From contig JSYX01000133.1 in the NCBI GenBank assembly GCA_000787465.1, positions 1 through 63,588 on the forward strand: a stretch of DNA of 63,588 nt, read 5' to 3'. The notes under the pieces were generated by a model that saw only the letters and a program-made list of their open reading frames with translations, had not been told where the DNA came from and did no database searches. Below, piece after piece: positions 1 through 10,936 of the stretch (position 1 is its first letter; each line of letters begins with the position of its first letter). A program made the position numbers and the translations under genes. Source of the DNA: Thermomucor indicae-seudaticae (lineage: Eukaryota; Mucoromycota; Mucoromycetes; Mucorales; Lichtheimiaceae).

Positions 1-288
1 GCCCGTTGGTGGAAGAGGACAAGGGGCATTATCACTGAGGACAAGTGGCCGGCCCAGAGTCTGGACCTTAACCCCATCGAGCATTTATGGGATACTTTAA
101 AGGGCAAACTGACGAAGAGAAAGCACGAGATTAACAACAGGGACCAGTTGATCCGTGCACTCCATGATGAATGGTCCAAGATAACGCCGGAACCATGCAG
201 TAAATTAGTAGCCAGTATGCAATCTGTGTTGTGCAGTTTTGAAAGCGCATGGTTACCATACTCCTTATTAGACTATAATTATTTTTAA
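1..288 (+). mobile_element. Tc1/mariner-type transposase, C-terminal fragment
   Basis: The reading frame is open from the first base to a TAA at 286-288, giving 95 residues. It holds the classic C-terminal block of Tc1/mariner DDE transposases, WPAQSLDLNPIEHLWDTLK, which carries the last part of the catalytic centre and the conserved N-P-I-E-H-x-W signature. Such enzymes cut and paste the element at TA sites. Only the end of the protein lies in the window, so integrity of the DNA-binding part and of the left terminal repeat cannot be judged. I did not find a convincing right terminal inverted repeat just downstream. Family assignment is firm; activity is unknown. Confidence 0.85.
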
Positions 289-1607
289 AGCAGTATAAAC
301 TACATTGTCTGATAAATCATCTTCATTATCTGGACCTGCAGTTGTTATAGGAAAAGCTCTCTTTTCTCCAAGCATGAAAACATGTACGATTTGGACGTCC
401 CGTCGGACTTTTGGCAACCGTATGCAAACTTTTTGCCCGCTAGTGTATTTTAAAGCTATCCTACTGTGTTTTTGGTACCTCCAACGATCATTTTTCTAAA
501 CGCGTCATCTATCACTTAGAATGGGCAGTTACGACTTGCAAAGGTACATTTCAAGCTCGGTCTAGTAGCATTTGGAACTAGCACAAAAGCTGTAAGCATT
601 GTCTCGCGTTTATTTGCCTTTCACCTATTATTGCGAGGCAATGGTTTCAAGTCTCAAGACGTTTACTGGAATTTCTGCGTCCAAAGAACCAAAGCTTTAG
701 TTGACGGATAAAGGCTCTTGGCAAAATGCAGCCGGTGCCTGGGTCGACTGTTTAAGACACATTTTTTTCGACGCACGTAAATCACATGTCATTTCGCTTC
801 TTTTTTCAAAGGCGCATGAAGGAGAAACGTTTCATGTCGTATCTCTTCCTCATCGTCCAAACCCTTAATCTCTGTTCTACTCATATCTCAAAACGCCTTT
901 GTACAGAACCCTCGCGATATATCGATATTTGATAAATCGATACACCGTTTGACCTCTGCAATCACGGAGTTGCTTTTCCAGGCATATGTCCACTTGGTAT
1001 AGAAATATCCTTGATATAACGGTCGCGTTTTTTGTCACGGATCCTATCGATCTATCGCGCGGGTCTGTATATGCATCTACTTTGTACGTGATATACAAAA
1101 AGACCCTGCGAAGACTTGAACGTCAAGAAGAGGATAGTCGAAGGGGTGAAGGTATACATAGTGCAAATTTTAAGCTAATTGGCTTTTTCTTACTTTATGC
1201 TTTGTGTATACGCAGCCGTCTGTCGCGACTGCGACGAACTAGGTCGTCAAAGCAGAAGAAACGAAGCTTGTTGTTAGTTTGTTTCGAAAGGTCCGGGACA
1301 GAAACGATGTTCACGCACAAGGAACCAAAGTATGCCTCGTGTCCGATGGATATGGCCGATTCCAGGCCGAAGCGGCCACGCACAAAGGCTATAGCGAAAA
1401 GACGCAGTTGGCTTAGAGGATAATAGTGCGTCTTTCAGGAAAACTGGATTTCTGCAGCGGTATGATGCACTCGAGAAAAAAAAGATTGAACATCACTCAA
1501 AAGTATGGATAATCATCCACAAGTCCCATAAGGAAGGAGTTTTTATAGGTTCGTTTGCCAATTCGTTGGCAATTGTGAATACTCAGTTAACATAGCGTTA
1601 GATTCCA
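289..1607. other. No recognisable gene
   Basis: Short open stretches exist on both strands but none has a recognisable domain, a good start context or plausible splice partners. Part of it may be the non-coding end of the transposase element to the left. Confidence 0.5.
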
Positions 1608-2640
1608 ATGCTTGATCCGCACCTAATTCAAGAATACAACAGTGTTAACGAACCAGACGGCAGAAGCAGCGTTTTCCAAGGACTGTATGGAACAGACGGT
1701 CAAGTAATTCAAAGAGATGGAGACCTATTGGTGTACGGCGGACTGCGCGACGCCATTGTTAGTATGCCACAACTCGCAGTATTTGCTCTAGAGAGTGATG
1801 AAGAACAACTGGAATGTACCTGGTCTACCAGGTGCTGTGACCACGAAGCTCACAGTGCCGGAAAATTTGGCTTCTCGTCCTAATGTTTTGTGTATTTCAG
1901 ATGGTAGCCATTTGAGTCGCTTTACTCGAATGAAGGGCGAAGTCGTTTATATAAGTCAAATTGCTGAGAGTACGATGGTTGAATGTATGTAATTTCCCAA
2001 AAGAATAGTTGTTTGCTTCGTCGCTGAACGCATAGCACAACGTTCAATATGTCCACTGCGTAATGTGTAATTTCCACAGCGGCACTCTGAGAAGACGGTA
2101 AATTCGGGAAGTCAGTGTCCAGAGAACCGGTACAGGCCATGCGACATCGAGATCTTTCCCATGGCAAGTAAAGGCCGTTGAGCTGTTCTATTCAGTAAAC
2201 TTCACCGAGTTGCATACCGTTGCTGACGAGCCTTTAAACGCTCTAAGTCAGAACTCTGACCTCTTTCCCTTCGATCAGGGCTTATTGTATCACTGAACAT
2301 ACCCTTCATGAGCCTAAGCACGTTTCTGCAGCAGATTACCAAAGAAACTTTCTCAAAGAGCCCAAGAACAGCATACTATCAGTGGACGCAGACTTATTTT
2401 CCGAGCTGTTACCCGTCGTATTGTTACATAAGCAGCCTTTCCAGGTTAGTTCTGCCTGCAATGTCTGGAACCGCGGCTTCGAAGAGGACCGCCAATTTAT
2501 CCGCTATGATGCGAAGTGGTTGTACAATCTGCCTGATCAATGCGAGGATTATAATTACCACTATGTTATGTGGTACGATGAACTCATATTGTAAGAAGCG
2601 CCGTTTCGATGGAAAATTGAATATCGGCATTATGTATTAA
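1608..2640 (+). other. Unrecognised coding-like segment, possibly decayed or multi-exon
   Basis: Three open stretches follow each other on the plus strand. One starts with ATG at 1608 and runs to 1883. One in another frame covers 1795-1992. A third at about 2382-2594 is rich in W, Y and D. Their composition is protein-like rather than random, but no clean GT-AG joins link them into one product and I recognise no family. It could be a decayed gene or several exons of an unknown gene. Confidence 0.2.
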
Positions 2641-2709
2641 GAGAGTCTGGTCAAACGTTTCATTTTTCCTTGTATTTTTCCTTCATTGTGCCAGCATGTA
2701 AAGAAAACG

Positions 2710-2717
2710 TATAAATA
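2710..2717 (+). promoter_or_regulatory. TATA box of the GH12 gene
   Basis: TATAAATA lies about 37 bp before the start codon at 2754, a short but plausible spacing for a fungal gene with a short leader. Confidence 0.45.
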
Positions 2718-2753
2718 TGGGGAAATTCGTACGGCCGCTAACCAGTTGACCAA

Positions 2754-3481
2754 ATGCTTCCAAAGTTACTTACTCTTTCTGTCATCGCTTCTTTAGCAGC
2801 GACTGTGCTAGGCTCTTCTCTTGTCAAGCGTGCTGAGTTCTGCGGTCAATACGACAGCCAAACTGCTGGTGCATACGTGGTGAGCAACAACATTTGGGGC
2901 AAAGCTTCCGCTACCAGCGGTTCCCAATGTACCGAAGTGAATACCGTTAGTGGGAATACTCTTGCTTGGGAGACCTCGTGGACATGGGAAGGTGGCCAGT
3001 ACAACGTCAAGTCATACGCTAATGCGGGCCTGACTATGAGCGCTCAGCAAGTTTCCAGTCTTTCAAGCATTCCGTTTAGTTGGTCCTGGAGTTACACTGG
3101 CAGTAGTCTGGTGGCTGACGTCGCTTTCGACATATGGTTATCATCGTCGAGCTCGGGCAGCTATGAGAATGAAGTGATGGTCTGGTTAGCTGCCTTGGGT
3201 GGGGCTGGTCGCTGGGCAGCAAAGTGAGCACCTTTAGTTCAGCTGGTGTGACGTGGTCGTTGTACGTAGGCAGTAACGGATCCAACAATGTGTACAGCTA
3301 TGTCGCAGAAAGCACGGTCCAAAGCTTGTCCGGTGATATACTTCCATTCCTGCAGAACCTTGTCGACCAAGGCTACTTCTCTTCTTCGCAATATCTCCGT
3401 GCTGTGCAAGCTGGTACTGAGACGTTTACGGGCAGCAACGCTGTCTTCACTACTTCTAGCTATACTGTTTCCGTGTCATAG
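2754..3481 (+). pseudogene. GH12 endo-beta-1,4-glucanase/xyloglucanase, frameshifted
   Basis: GH12 enzymes are secreted retaining glucanases that cut cellulose or xyloglucan. The first frame (2754-3227) starts with a signal peptide, a Lys-Arg pair near residue 26 that fits Kex2-type processing, then CGQYDSQTAGAYVVSNNIWG and the catalytic nucleophile Glu140 in ENEVMVWLAALGGAG. At about 3207-3210 the frame is lost and the protein ends in a TGA. The rest of the family fold continues at once in another frame to 3481, including WSLYVGSNG and AGTETFTGSNAVFTTSSY with the acid/base Glu. Adding one base near 3208 would rejoin both halves as a normal-length protein. No usable intron spans the shift. 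So this is a one-base deletion or a sequencing error in an otherwise complete, intronless gene. GH12 is uncommon in early-diverging fungi as far as I know, so horizontal transfer is possible. Confidence 0.88.
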
Positions 3482-4775
3482 CGACTTTGTGGCATTTCTC
3501 TCTCTCTCTTCTATATGTGACCAATAAAAAGGGTAATTGGTGATCATACGAATATTGAACAAATCAATAAATGAAAAAGGGTAAACCGTATTCCGACAAA
3601 ACCTAAACGAAAATAAGAACCCTCGCATGATGGGTAATGTGGCAGTATTATGTTACTCCATGTGCGAACATCGTGGAAATCCACAGTGTCAACCTGGTAT
3701 AAACCCGTCTGCACACATCTGTGCGTAGGAATCCATCAGTATTACATAAGGCTACTTGATAGATTGTTTCCATCGGTATATCGTTCCCAAAAAGTTCGAT
3801 ATTTGGCGGGTGCATTAACAATAACCCTGGTACTGGTACAGCATCGATTGTACCCAGAAGAGTATGGAAAAGTTGTGCGTACGGGCTATCCTCAAGGAGC
3901 CTGTAAACGCGCAAAAGACTGACGAGCTAGAAAGAGGTATACATAACGCAATGGCTTCACTTGGAGTTTCGCATATGCATTTTAACCTTGCTTGCCCTCT
4001 CTACTACACTAATACCCTCCAAAAAGTCTGCGTATGCCATGGCTGAACTCCGCCAAATCGACCTTGAACCCATCTATTTCGGCACTAATGCAACTTGCCG
4101 TTAAACGAACGCTAGCGATTTCATATTTACATGAAAGACAATAGAGATTCTATACTTCATTGCGTATGGTTAAAACTTCTAGAAATATTAACAATGAGTG
4201 TGACCACAAGCTTCAAAAATTTTGCGTTCACCTCCACGTCACGTATAAAATGGCCATTGTCTAGTCTTTCTCCTGGAAGACACGGCAAGACTACTTTCGT
4301 TAAGTCTGAACCAAAACAGAAGACAAAAAGTGTCAAGGATCTTGAGGTTACGGCACGCACAAAGTCAGAACAACTGAAGAGACTTCCGCAACGAGTTGAT
4401 CAAACAAAAGCAGAACGCCGCAAATTCAAGTCTGTTAGCCTCGGTCGTTTCGTGACAAACGAAAAACCAGAAAGCTATTAGAGACTGCCGACCCAGAAGA
4501 TATTCGAACGAAAAGAGTTGAGCTTTTTCATTCACTTGTAATTAACTGTATGGCATCTGTTTTGAGCGTTGGACATACCGTTGCGTGCACGTTTGCCACG
4601 CTTTGTAAAGCGCAGTAAGCGAAAGTGTCGCAGTGTACCTGGTATCTGGTCTACGCCCTTTTTTTTCGCAAGTTGCGAATCCTTTCTTTTTGCGGAACCT
4701 TTTCCAGCTTCAACCTATTACTTTTCAGAGAGCCGTGCTTTGAAATGACGTCCTCAACTTCCTGTAATCAACATT
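3482..4775. other. Mostly non-coding; one doubtful open frame
   Basis: An ATG-started frame at 4131-4481 (116 codons, plus strand) encodes a Lys/Arg/Ser/Thr-rich protein without a recognisable domain. It may be real or chance. Nothing else in this stretch looks coding. Confidence 0.25.
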
Positions 4776-6746
4776 TTGCAACATCGAATTCTAAAACGTA
4801 AATCCTTTGCCGTGCGAAAGGCGGGCAAGTCGCCTTATGCAGTTCAGCCCGGCATAAGTTTTTCGTGGCCCGAGTATCGTATGCGAGTGAAAAACATTCC
4901 CAGTGCTAAACTTCGAAAGTCCTTTTTCCGTAAAGAAGCTGAAGAGTTGCTGGAAGACGATCAAAACCTGAATTCTAGTCATGCTCTGCTGTGGAACCGA
5001 AAGAACAAAATCGGCAACAATGTTATTACGACAGCAAGTAAGATCGAGCAACCTGCTGATCACATTGTGTATGCCGACGGCGCATCAGCCGGTAATGGCA
5101 GAAAGACGGCTCTCGCAGGCTACGGCGTCTTTTGGGGTGACGGCGATCCTCGCAATGAAGGGGGACCTTTACCTGGTCCTCGGCAGACTAATCAACGAGC
5201 TGAATTGCTGGCTGTTATTCGCGCATTAGAGCAAGCCCAAGATATTGCGGGTATCCTGGAAATTCGCACCGACTCGCAATACGTGATTAATGCTGCGGAT
5301 AGCTGGAGCAAGATCTGGCTTAAAAACAAATGGCGATCGTCGAGCGGTAAACAAGTGCAAAATCGTGATTTGATTGAGCGTTTACTTGCACTGCGCGATA
5401 CGCGTGTTGGAGCGACTCGGTTTGTTTATGTTCCAGGCCATAGGGGAATCCATGGCAATGAAATGGCAGACAAGTTCGCGGTTAAAGGTGCTAAGCTGAA
5501 GAAAAACTCCAGTATCAACTACATCAAAGACTCACCGGGATATTTGGATGCATTGAACAAACCGATGTCGGCACGTTTAACGCCCTTTTGGGGTACCTTG
5601 TCTACCTCGCCAACACTGAACCTTTCGCAGAAGGAATCCTTCCTTAATTTTTGGAGAGAACGTGCTTTAAAATCCAAGGTTCCTGAACTTCGAATTCCAA
5701 TACCTGAATCACCAAGCGTCATGCCAACAGCCACCAAGACATTTTATGCAGTCAAACGCGGTCGTCAGCCCGGGGTATACTTATCGTGGACCGCCTGTCA
5801 TCAGCAAGTGAAAGACTTTTCCGGTGCTAAATATCGAGAGTTCCCTACTCGCGAAGAAGCTGAAGAGTTCGTGAAAGACGATGAAATTCTGTTTTCTACT
5901 CCTGCTGTGTTTCCCAACGAGAAAAACAAGTCCGGCAACAAGGAGCGCATTAAGCCAACGTTATATGTTTCGCAGCTCAAATCTTTCTTCAATTTTTGGA
6001 GAGAGCGTGCTTTAAAATGGTATTCTGAACTTCCTGAAACCAACCTTCTTCAACTTCGATTTTGCACATTCGAATCCGTCAGCGGCATGCCAAAGGCGAC
6101 CAAGTCGTTTTATGCAGTCAAACACGGCCGTCGGCCCGGCGTATACTTATCGTGGACCGCCTGTCATCAGCAAGTGAAAGACTTTTCCGGTGCTGTATTT
6201 CGAAAGTTCTCTACTCGTGAAGAAGCTGAACAGTTTGTGAAAAGCAACAACTTCGTTACGACAACGAACGGAAACACGCAACCCGCGGATCACATTGTAT
6301 ACACCGATGGCGCATCAGCCGGTAATGGCAGAAAGACGGCTCTCGCAGGCTACGGCGTCTTTTGGGGTGACGGCGATCCTCGCAATGAAGGGGGACCTTT
6401 ACCTGGTCCTCGGCAGACTAATCAACGAGCTGAATTACTGGCTGTTATTCGCGCACTGGAGCAAGCCCAAGAGACTGCGGGTATCTTGGAAATTCGCACC
6501 GACTCCCAATACGTGATTAATGCTGCGGATAACTGGAGCAAGACCTGGCTTAAAAACAAATGGCGGTCGTCGAGCGGCAAAGAAGTGGAGAATCGTGATT
6601 TGATTGAGCGTTTACTTGCACTGCGTGCTACGCGTATTGGAGCGACTCGGTTTGTTTATGTCCCAGGCCATAGTGGAGTCTATGGCAACGAAATGGCGGA
6701 CAAGCTGGCGGTTGAAGGTGCCAAGCGGCACGCTACTAACCCATAA
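4776..6746 (+). CDS. Tandem double ribonuclease H1 with three hybrid-binding domains
   Basis: RNase H1 degrades the RNA strand of RNA:DNA hybrids in nucleus and mitochondria. The usual protein has one N-terminal hybrid-binding domain (HBD) and one catalytic domain. This uninterrupted frame of about 656 residues has, in order: a divergent HBD (about 10-65), a catalytic domain (about 97-240), two more HBDs (about 323-375 and 445-495, with FYAVKRGRQPGVYLSW and FYAVKHGRRPGVYLSW) and a second catalytic domain (about 507-650). Both catalytic domains keep the D-E-D-D residues and the His of the flexible loop: D101, E143, D166, H222, D232 and D511, E553, D576, H632, D642. The copies are about 90% identical in protein and exactly 410 codons apart. 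The frame opens upstream of its first in-frame ATG (4881) at a TTG, so a short 5' exon probably supplies the true start. A linker with FWRERALK occurs before each of the last two HBDs. Confidence 0.87.
   Translation: MQHRILKRKSFAVRKAGKSPYAVQPGISFSWPEYRMRVKNIPSAKLRKSFFRKEAEELLEDDQNLNSSHALLWNRKNKIGNNVITTASKIEQPADHIVYADGASAGNGRKTALAGYGVFWGDGDPRNEGGPLPGPRQTNQRAELLAVIRALEQAQDIAGILEIRTDSQYVINAADSWSKIWLKNKWRSSSGKQVQNRDLIERLLALRDTRVGATRFVYVPGHRGIHGNEMADKFAVKGAKLKKNSSINYIKDSPGYLDALNKPMSARLTPFWGTLSTSPTLNLSQKESFLNFWRERALKSKVPELRIPIPESPSVMPTATKTFYAVKRGRQPGVYLSWTACHQQVKDFSGAKYREFPTREEAEEFVKDDEILFSTPAVFPNEKNKSGNKERIKPTLYVSQLKSFFNFWRERALKWYSELPETNLLQLRFCTFESVSGMPKATKSFYAVKHGRRPGVYLSWTACHQQVKDFSGAVFRKFSTREEAEQFVKSNNFVTTTNGNTQPADHIVYTDGASAGNGRKTALAGYGVFWGDGDPRNEGGPLPGPRQTNQRAELLAVIRALEQAQETAGILEIRTDSQYVINAADNWSKTWLKNKWRSSSGKEVENRDLIERLLALRATRIGATRFVYVPGHSGVYGNEMADKLAVEGAKRHATNP
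5061..6740 (+). repeat. Internal tandem duplications within the RNase H1 gene
   Basis: The segment from 5061 recurs at 6291 with an offset of 1230 bp. The first part (5079-5206 against 6309-6436) is identical, about 128 bp, while the remainder has scattered changes. A second repeat has an offset of 366 bp: the HBD starting near 5742 recurs near 6108. Both offsets are multiples of three, so the frame stays open. Confidence 0.9.
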
Positions 6747-7419
6747 CTGTAACTTCATCTCTGTACGTTTTTCGCATATGTGTTCTGCATCATTCACAGT
6801 CAAATTTCATTGCGCAATCCTACTAGTTAAAGAAATAGCTCCATATCTTTTGTGCATAATTGAACAAAATAACTTGCTTTCAGCAGCATACTCGAACCGA
6901 TGCAACGACGGACGCTCCAGCAGTTTCATAAAGCGCATATGCGAAGAAACTACGGGCATCCTAATTTTCGTATGTTTGTGCCAATCGATATACATGAGTG
7001 AAGTGAAGTGATTCGTTCTCCTTGTTGCGTTCCGAAGATCGGAGGACATACCTGACCGGCAACCGATGCATTGGCGTTGATGCTGCATTTGCCGACCTTC
7101 TCCCAGTTTAGGCTTTGCATATGATTCCATTAGCTCCCTTTTTCTTTCGAGTATTAAATAAAATGTCGACGCCTCCTGTTATTCTTTTTCATGACCCTGC
7201 CAATACTGGTGTAAGCATAAAAGATCAGGAAAACCAAAACATACATGGCCCGTGCTGTCAAAAATTGGGTGATCCCAAACCATTCGTCGACAGCGCAGGC
7301 GAATTGCCAAGCGACTTTTAAGAAGACAAATGGCCCCGTTGGTACAGCTGTGCGTTTCTGAACGTGAACTGGATGCTGACAATTGCTGTGGATTTATATA
7401 AGAGGGCCGGTCTCTGCAG
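6747..7419. other. Intergenic; may hold a 5' exon of the next gene
   Basis: An ATG at 7161 opens a 53-codon frame ending at 7321. It could be the first exon of the glucosyltransferase-like gene downstream, but no clean splice join was found. No other feature is seen. Confidence 0.3.
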
Positions 7420-8968
7420 ATAACCTGTCTTGCTATAGGCACTCGTGGCGACATTGAACCACTTATTGCGCTTTGCTTGCGTCTGAGAAAAGACGACCAT
7501 TATTGCTGTATAGCAACACATATCGAGTACAAGGACTGGATCCAGCAGTATCGTATCGAATTTAGACCGGCGGTTCGAGTGCCGTATCAGACTGTTGTAA
7601 GCTCTTTGCCATTTCAGAAGAAGGATAGGATCCTGACACTTTTCTCGCAGAAAACGTTGATTGACCAGGGCAGTGTATCTCCTGTTTTCATTATCAAGAT
7701 TTACAGAGCGGTGAGCATTTATTTCTTGTTTCTCACGGAGGACTCAAGAGAGCATTGATGCAGAAGAATTGTTCGGTCTCAATTATAGTTTGAGGAATGG
7801 CTAGATACGTTTGGAAAAGAGGCGTGGGAAGCCTGTCAAGGAACCGATATACTCATCGACCATGTGGATACATTCGTAGGACGGCATATTGCCGAAAAAT
7901 TGGGTAAGCGATTGAAGAGAAAAAAGAAGAATCATGCTGATGATGCGTAGAGATCAGTTATTTTCGGTATCACTGGACTCCAGTGGCACGCACGAGCTGC
8001 TTTCCTCATCCGTCATTTGCTCTACGTCACACGCATCTGGGGCAATACTCATACAATGCCTGGACCTATACGATCATGGACCTTGTCAGCTGGTATGGTG
8101 TATCGTGGTGGCTAAACAACTATATGCGCAATATTCTTCGTCTGGACGGTATCAGCTATAAGGACCTAGCCATCTGGAAAGCGCCTCATCTTTTCTGTAT
8201 AAGCCAATCCATAATTCAGCCACCCAGCGACTGGCCAGACCATGTTTATTGTACGGGTCGCTGGTTCCTGGATGAATCCGTCTTATCGACATCTATGACT
8301 GCCCCACATCCAGATCTACTACAGTTCCTTGACAAGACGAGGGGCGTCGGTCCGCTTGTCTACATTGGTTTCGGATCAATGTCAATCCGACTGTCAGTCG
8401 AAGACGTGATGAAGATTATGAAGGCGGTAAAAAACGCCAATGTCTTTGCTATCTTCTGCACAAGTTCGGCGAACTGGTCTAAAAAGCTTCCGGAGGAGGT
8501 AACAGTATTGTCAAAGGAGGATCAGACCATTTGCTTCATTCAAGAAGCACAACACGCATGGCTTTTCCCTCGTGTGTAAGCAGTCATCCATCACAGTGGA
8601 GCTGGTACCACTGTAGCCGGTTTGCGTGCGGGATGTCCGACGATCATCGCACCATTCATGAGCGACCAGGTTTTCTGGGGTCAACGAGCAGAAGAGTTAG
8701 GTGTCGGTCTAACCGTCCGGAAGATATCAGTCGATAGCTTGACGAATGCATTTCTCCATGTCACAAGCGATGCCTCGATGAAAACTAAATGCCAAGCCCT
8801 GACGCAGAGTATCCAAAGGGTAATACATACGTCTCTCTATCTTTTACACTGGCTGCAGCATTGACCGATTGGGACGATTAGGAAAAATGTGTAGACACAG
8901 CCGTGCACCATATTTATCGGGACATGACTCGTGCAAGATTGCAACGGAAGCAAGAAATCGAAAAATGA
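7420..8968 (+). pseudogene. Sterol 3-beta-glucosyltransferase-like gene with in-frame stops
   Basis: Such enzymes (UGT80/Ugt51 type) move glucose from UDP-glucose to sterols at membranes. Conserved blocks run in order: LAIGTRGDIEPLIALCLRL after a TGCAG acceptor at 7419, an intron near 7709-7790, WEACQGTDILIDHVDTFVG and HIAEKLG, an intron starting at 7902, then the acceptor block with SWYGVSWW, VYIGFGSM, and the UDP-sugar signature HHSGAGTTVAGLRAGCPTII followed by DQVFWGQRAEELGVG. Two stops break it. TAA at 8577-8579 sits between LFPRV and AVIHH, in the same frame on both sides. A TAG near 8869 lies in the last exon before EKCVDTAVHHIYRDM. The PH/GRAM part of yeast Ugt51 is absent. The fold is otherwise well kept, so inactivation looks recent. 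Confidence 0.8.
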
Positions 8969-9456
8969 TCGGTTCCTGAGCAATAATGGGATCGAAATGT
9001 TGGTTACCGGTTAAGTAACTGACTTCCATAGTACTTGTCGAAGGACGAAAAGGTGATCAATAGATAGAAATATCGTTAAATCGAGCACATCCAGCTGTAT
9101 ACGCCGAGAATGTGTCCGGCTTGTTTGGCCAGGGCCACATTTGTTCTGCTCAGACGCTCTTAAAGAAGCCTCGTGGGATAGGACTACCGCGCTCCCCTGA
9201 CTGTGGAGTTGTTTTGTATCGTAATATCGCCCATGAACGTTGCGAAGCCATACATCCAACAAACAGTCAGTCGTGGGTGATCACCACAGGACAGGCCTTC
9301 GGTCCGTAATACTAAGTTATGCTTGTTTTAAGCAAAGAGACAATTACTGGCCGTATCCATTTGCTTAGATCGCTTTAATTGCATGACATGTGCTCAAATT
9401 TCTTCTGAAATTTAATAGAGTGAGAAAAAGCTTGCAGACCCTTTTTATCCTTCGAC
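8969..9456. other. Intergenic, promoter of the CDC50-like gene
   Basis: No open frame of interest. The right part must contain the promoter of the gene starting at 9457. Confidence 0.5.
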
Positions 9457-10936
9457 ATGGCCGAAGGAGAGATCCAAGAAAAAAAGACCCGAAAGCCAGT
9501 CGGTAAAGAATTGTGCGGTTGCGAAGGCATTGGGGACTCTCGTTGCTGACATTGCTATCGAACAGACGGTGCATTTCGGCAACAACGACTACCAGCATGG
9601 CAGCCTGTACTAACACCCCGTAATGTCTTGCCGGCCTTTTTCATCTTTGGCATTCTTTTTGTTCCGATTGGAGTTTTGCTCTGGTGGTCAAGCGGCCGTG
9701 TATGTTATTAGTTGCAGTGTTTGGCATAGAGCAGTACTGTTGATAACGAAGGACAACAGGTCGATGAGATCATGATCAATTACTCGTACTGTGGACAATA
9801 TCCGAATCCGGTCTATCTTGCACCCGAGCTTTACAGCTATCAATTTTCCAAAGACGTTAACACAACTGACATGGAACCACCAGCATTTCACTATCAGAAT
9901 ACAACCGAGTTTCAGGATCCCAGCTTTCAGAATCCCAACAACCTGACTATCCAACAATGCGTCCTCGACTTTACCGTACCGAGCACCATGTCCGGCCCAG
10001 TATTCATGTATTACAGACTCACTAACTTTTATCAAAATCATCGGTTATATATCAAGAATTATGACCCGACGCAACTGCTTGGACACCGAGTGTCGCTATC
10101 CACCCTTCACACCAATTGCGACCCCCTGGCGACCAATAGTAACGGCAGCATTATTTACCCATGTGGCATTGTTGCCAACTCTATGTTTAATGGTACTGTC
10201 AAAAAGAGAGAGGGAGGTCTTGGTGGTCTCACTCAAGAACGTCGTATAGACACCATCTCCAATTTGACTTCTGTACAGAACCCGGGACTGAACTATACCT
10301 TTAGCACGTCGGGCATTGCATGGCCCACGGATCGGCAAAAATACAACCCGACCGAATACAGCATATCAGAAATCGCACCGCCACCGAACTGGGCATTGCG
10401 GTACCCGAACGGCCAATACACTGAGCAGTATCCTCCTCCTGATTTACGTTCCATGGAGCGGTTTCAAGTCTGGATGCATATGGCTGCTTTACCGGATTTC
10501 CGAAAGATCTGGGCTCGAAACGATCATGACGATTTGCCGGCAGGTCGCTGGCGGGTTTACATTGACATGAGTATGGATTGTCTATTTGGTCTGTCCGCGA
10601 GTTATTAGTTAACCTCTGCGCAGATTTTGATACACTGCAATACAAGGGAACGAAATGGCTCGTTCTTTCGACGACAACTCCGCTTGGTGGCCGAAATCCA
10701 TATATTGGCATTGCATACATGTCCATTGGTGCCTTATGTTTCCTTGTTGGTCTCGTATTTACCTTGGCTTATCTCATCAAACCACGGTAGGCTCCTTGTT
10801 TTGACTTGTCGAAAAACTGTTTATAACTAACTGGGGAGTTAGAAAACTGGGTGATAGATCATATCTCTCGTGGAATCAGCCTGGCGGAGGGTTGCCGACC
10901 AACAAGCTTCGCACGAAGTTGAAGAAGAAGGACTAG
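9457..10936 (+). CDS. CDC50: CDC50/LEM3-family subunit of P4-ATPase lipid flippase
   Basis: CDC50 proteins pair with P4-ATPases in Golgi, endosome and plasma membranes. They are needed for exit from the ER and for phospholipid flipping. Exons: 9457-9502, 9566-9699, 9760-10570, 10624-10786, 10843-10936. All joins are GT-AG and in phase. The short N-terminus leads into FRQQRLPAWQPVLTPRNVLP, a family hallmark, then the first membrane span (FFIFGILFVPIGVLLWW). A large lumenal domain has paired cysteines and N-glycosylation sites. Then come KGTKWLVLSTTTPLGGRNPY and the second span (IGIAYMSIGALCFLVGLVF), and the tail LGDRSYLSWN is typical. The length of about 416 residues matches the family. Which of the fungal paralogues (Cdc50, Lem3/Ros3, Crf1) it corresponds to cannot be told. 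Confidence 0.93.

Noticed and set aside
3208..3220. A 12-base GT..AG segment at the GH12 frame break as an intron
   Set aside because: Too short to be spliced, and its removal would not change the frame.
4881..4883. ATG at 4881 as the true start of the RNase H1 gene
   Set aside because: It would cut the first hybrid-binding domain in half, and HBD-like sequence continues in frame upstream to about 4800.
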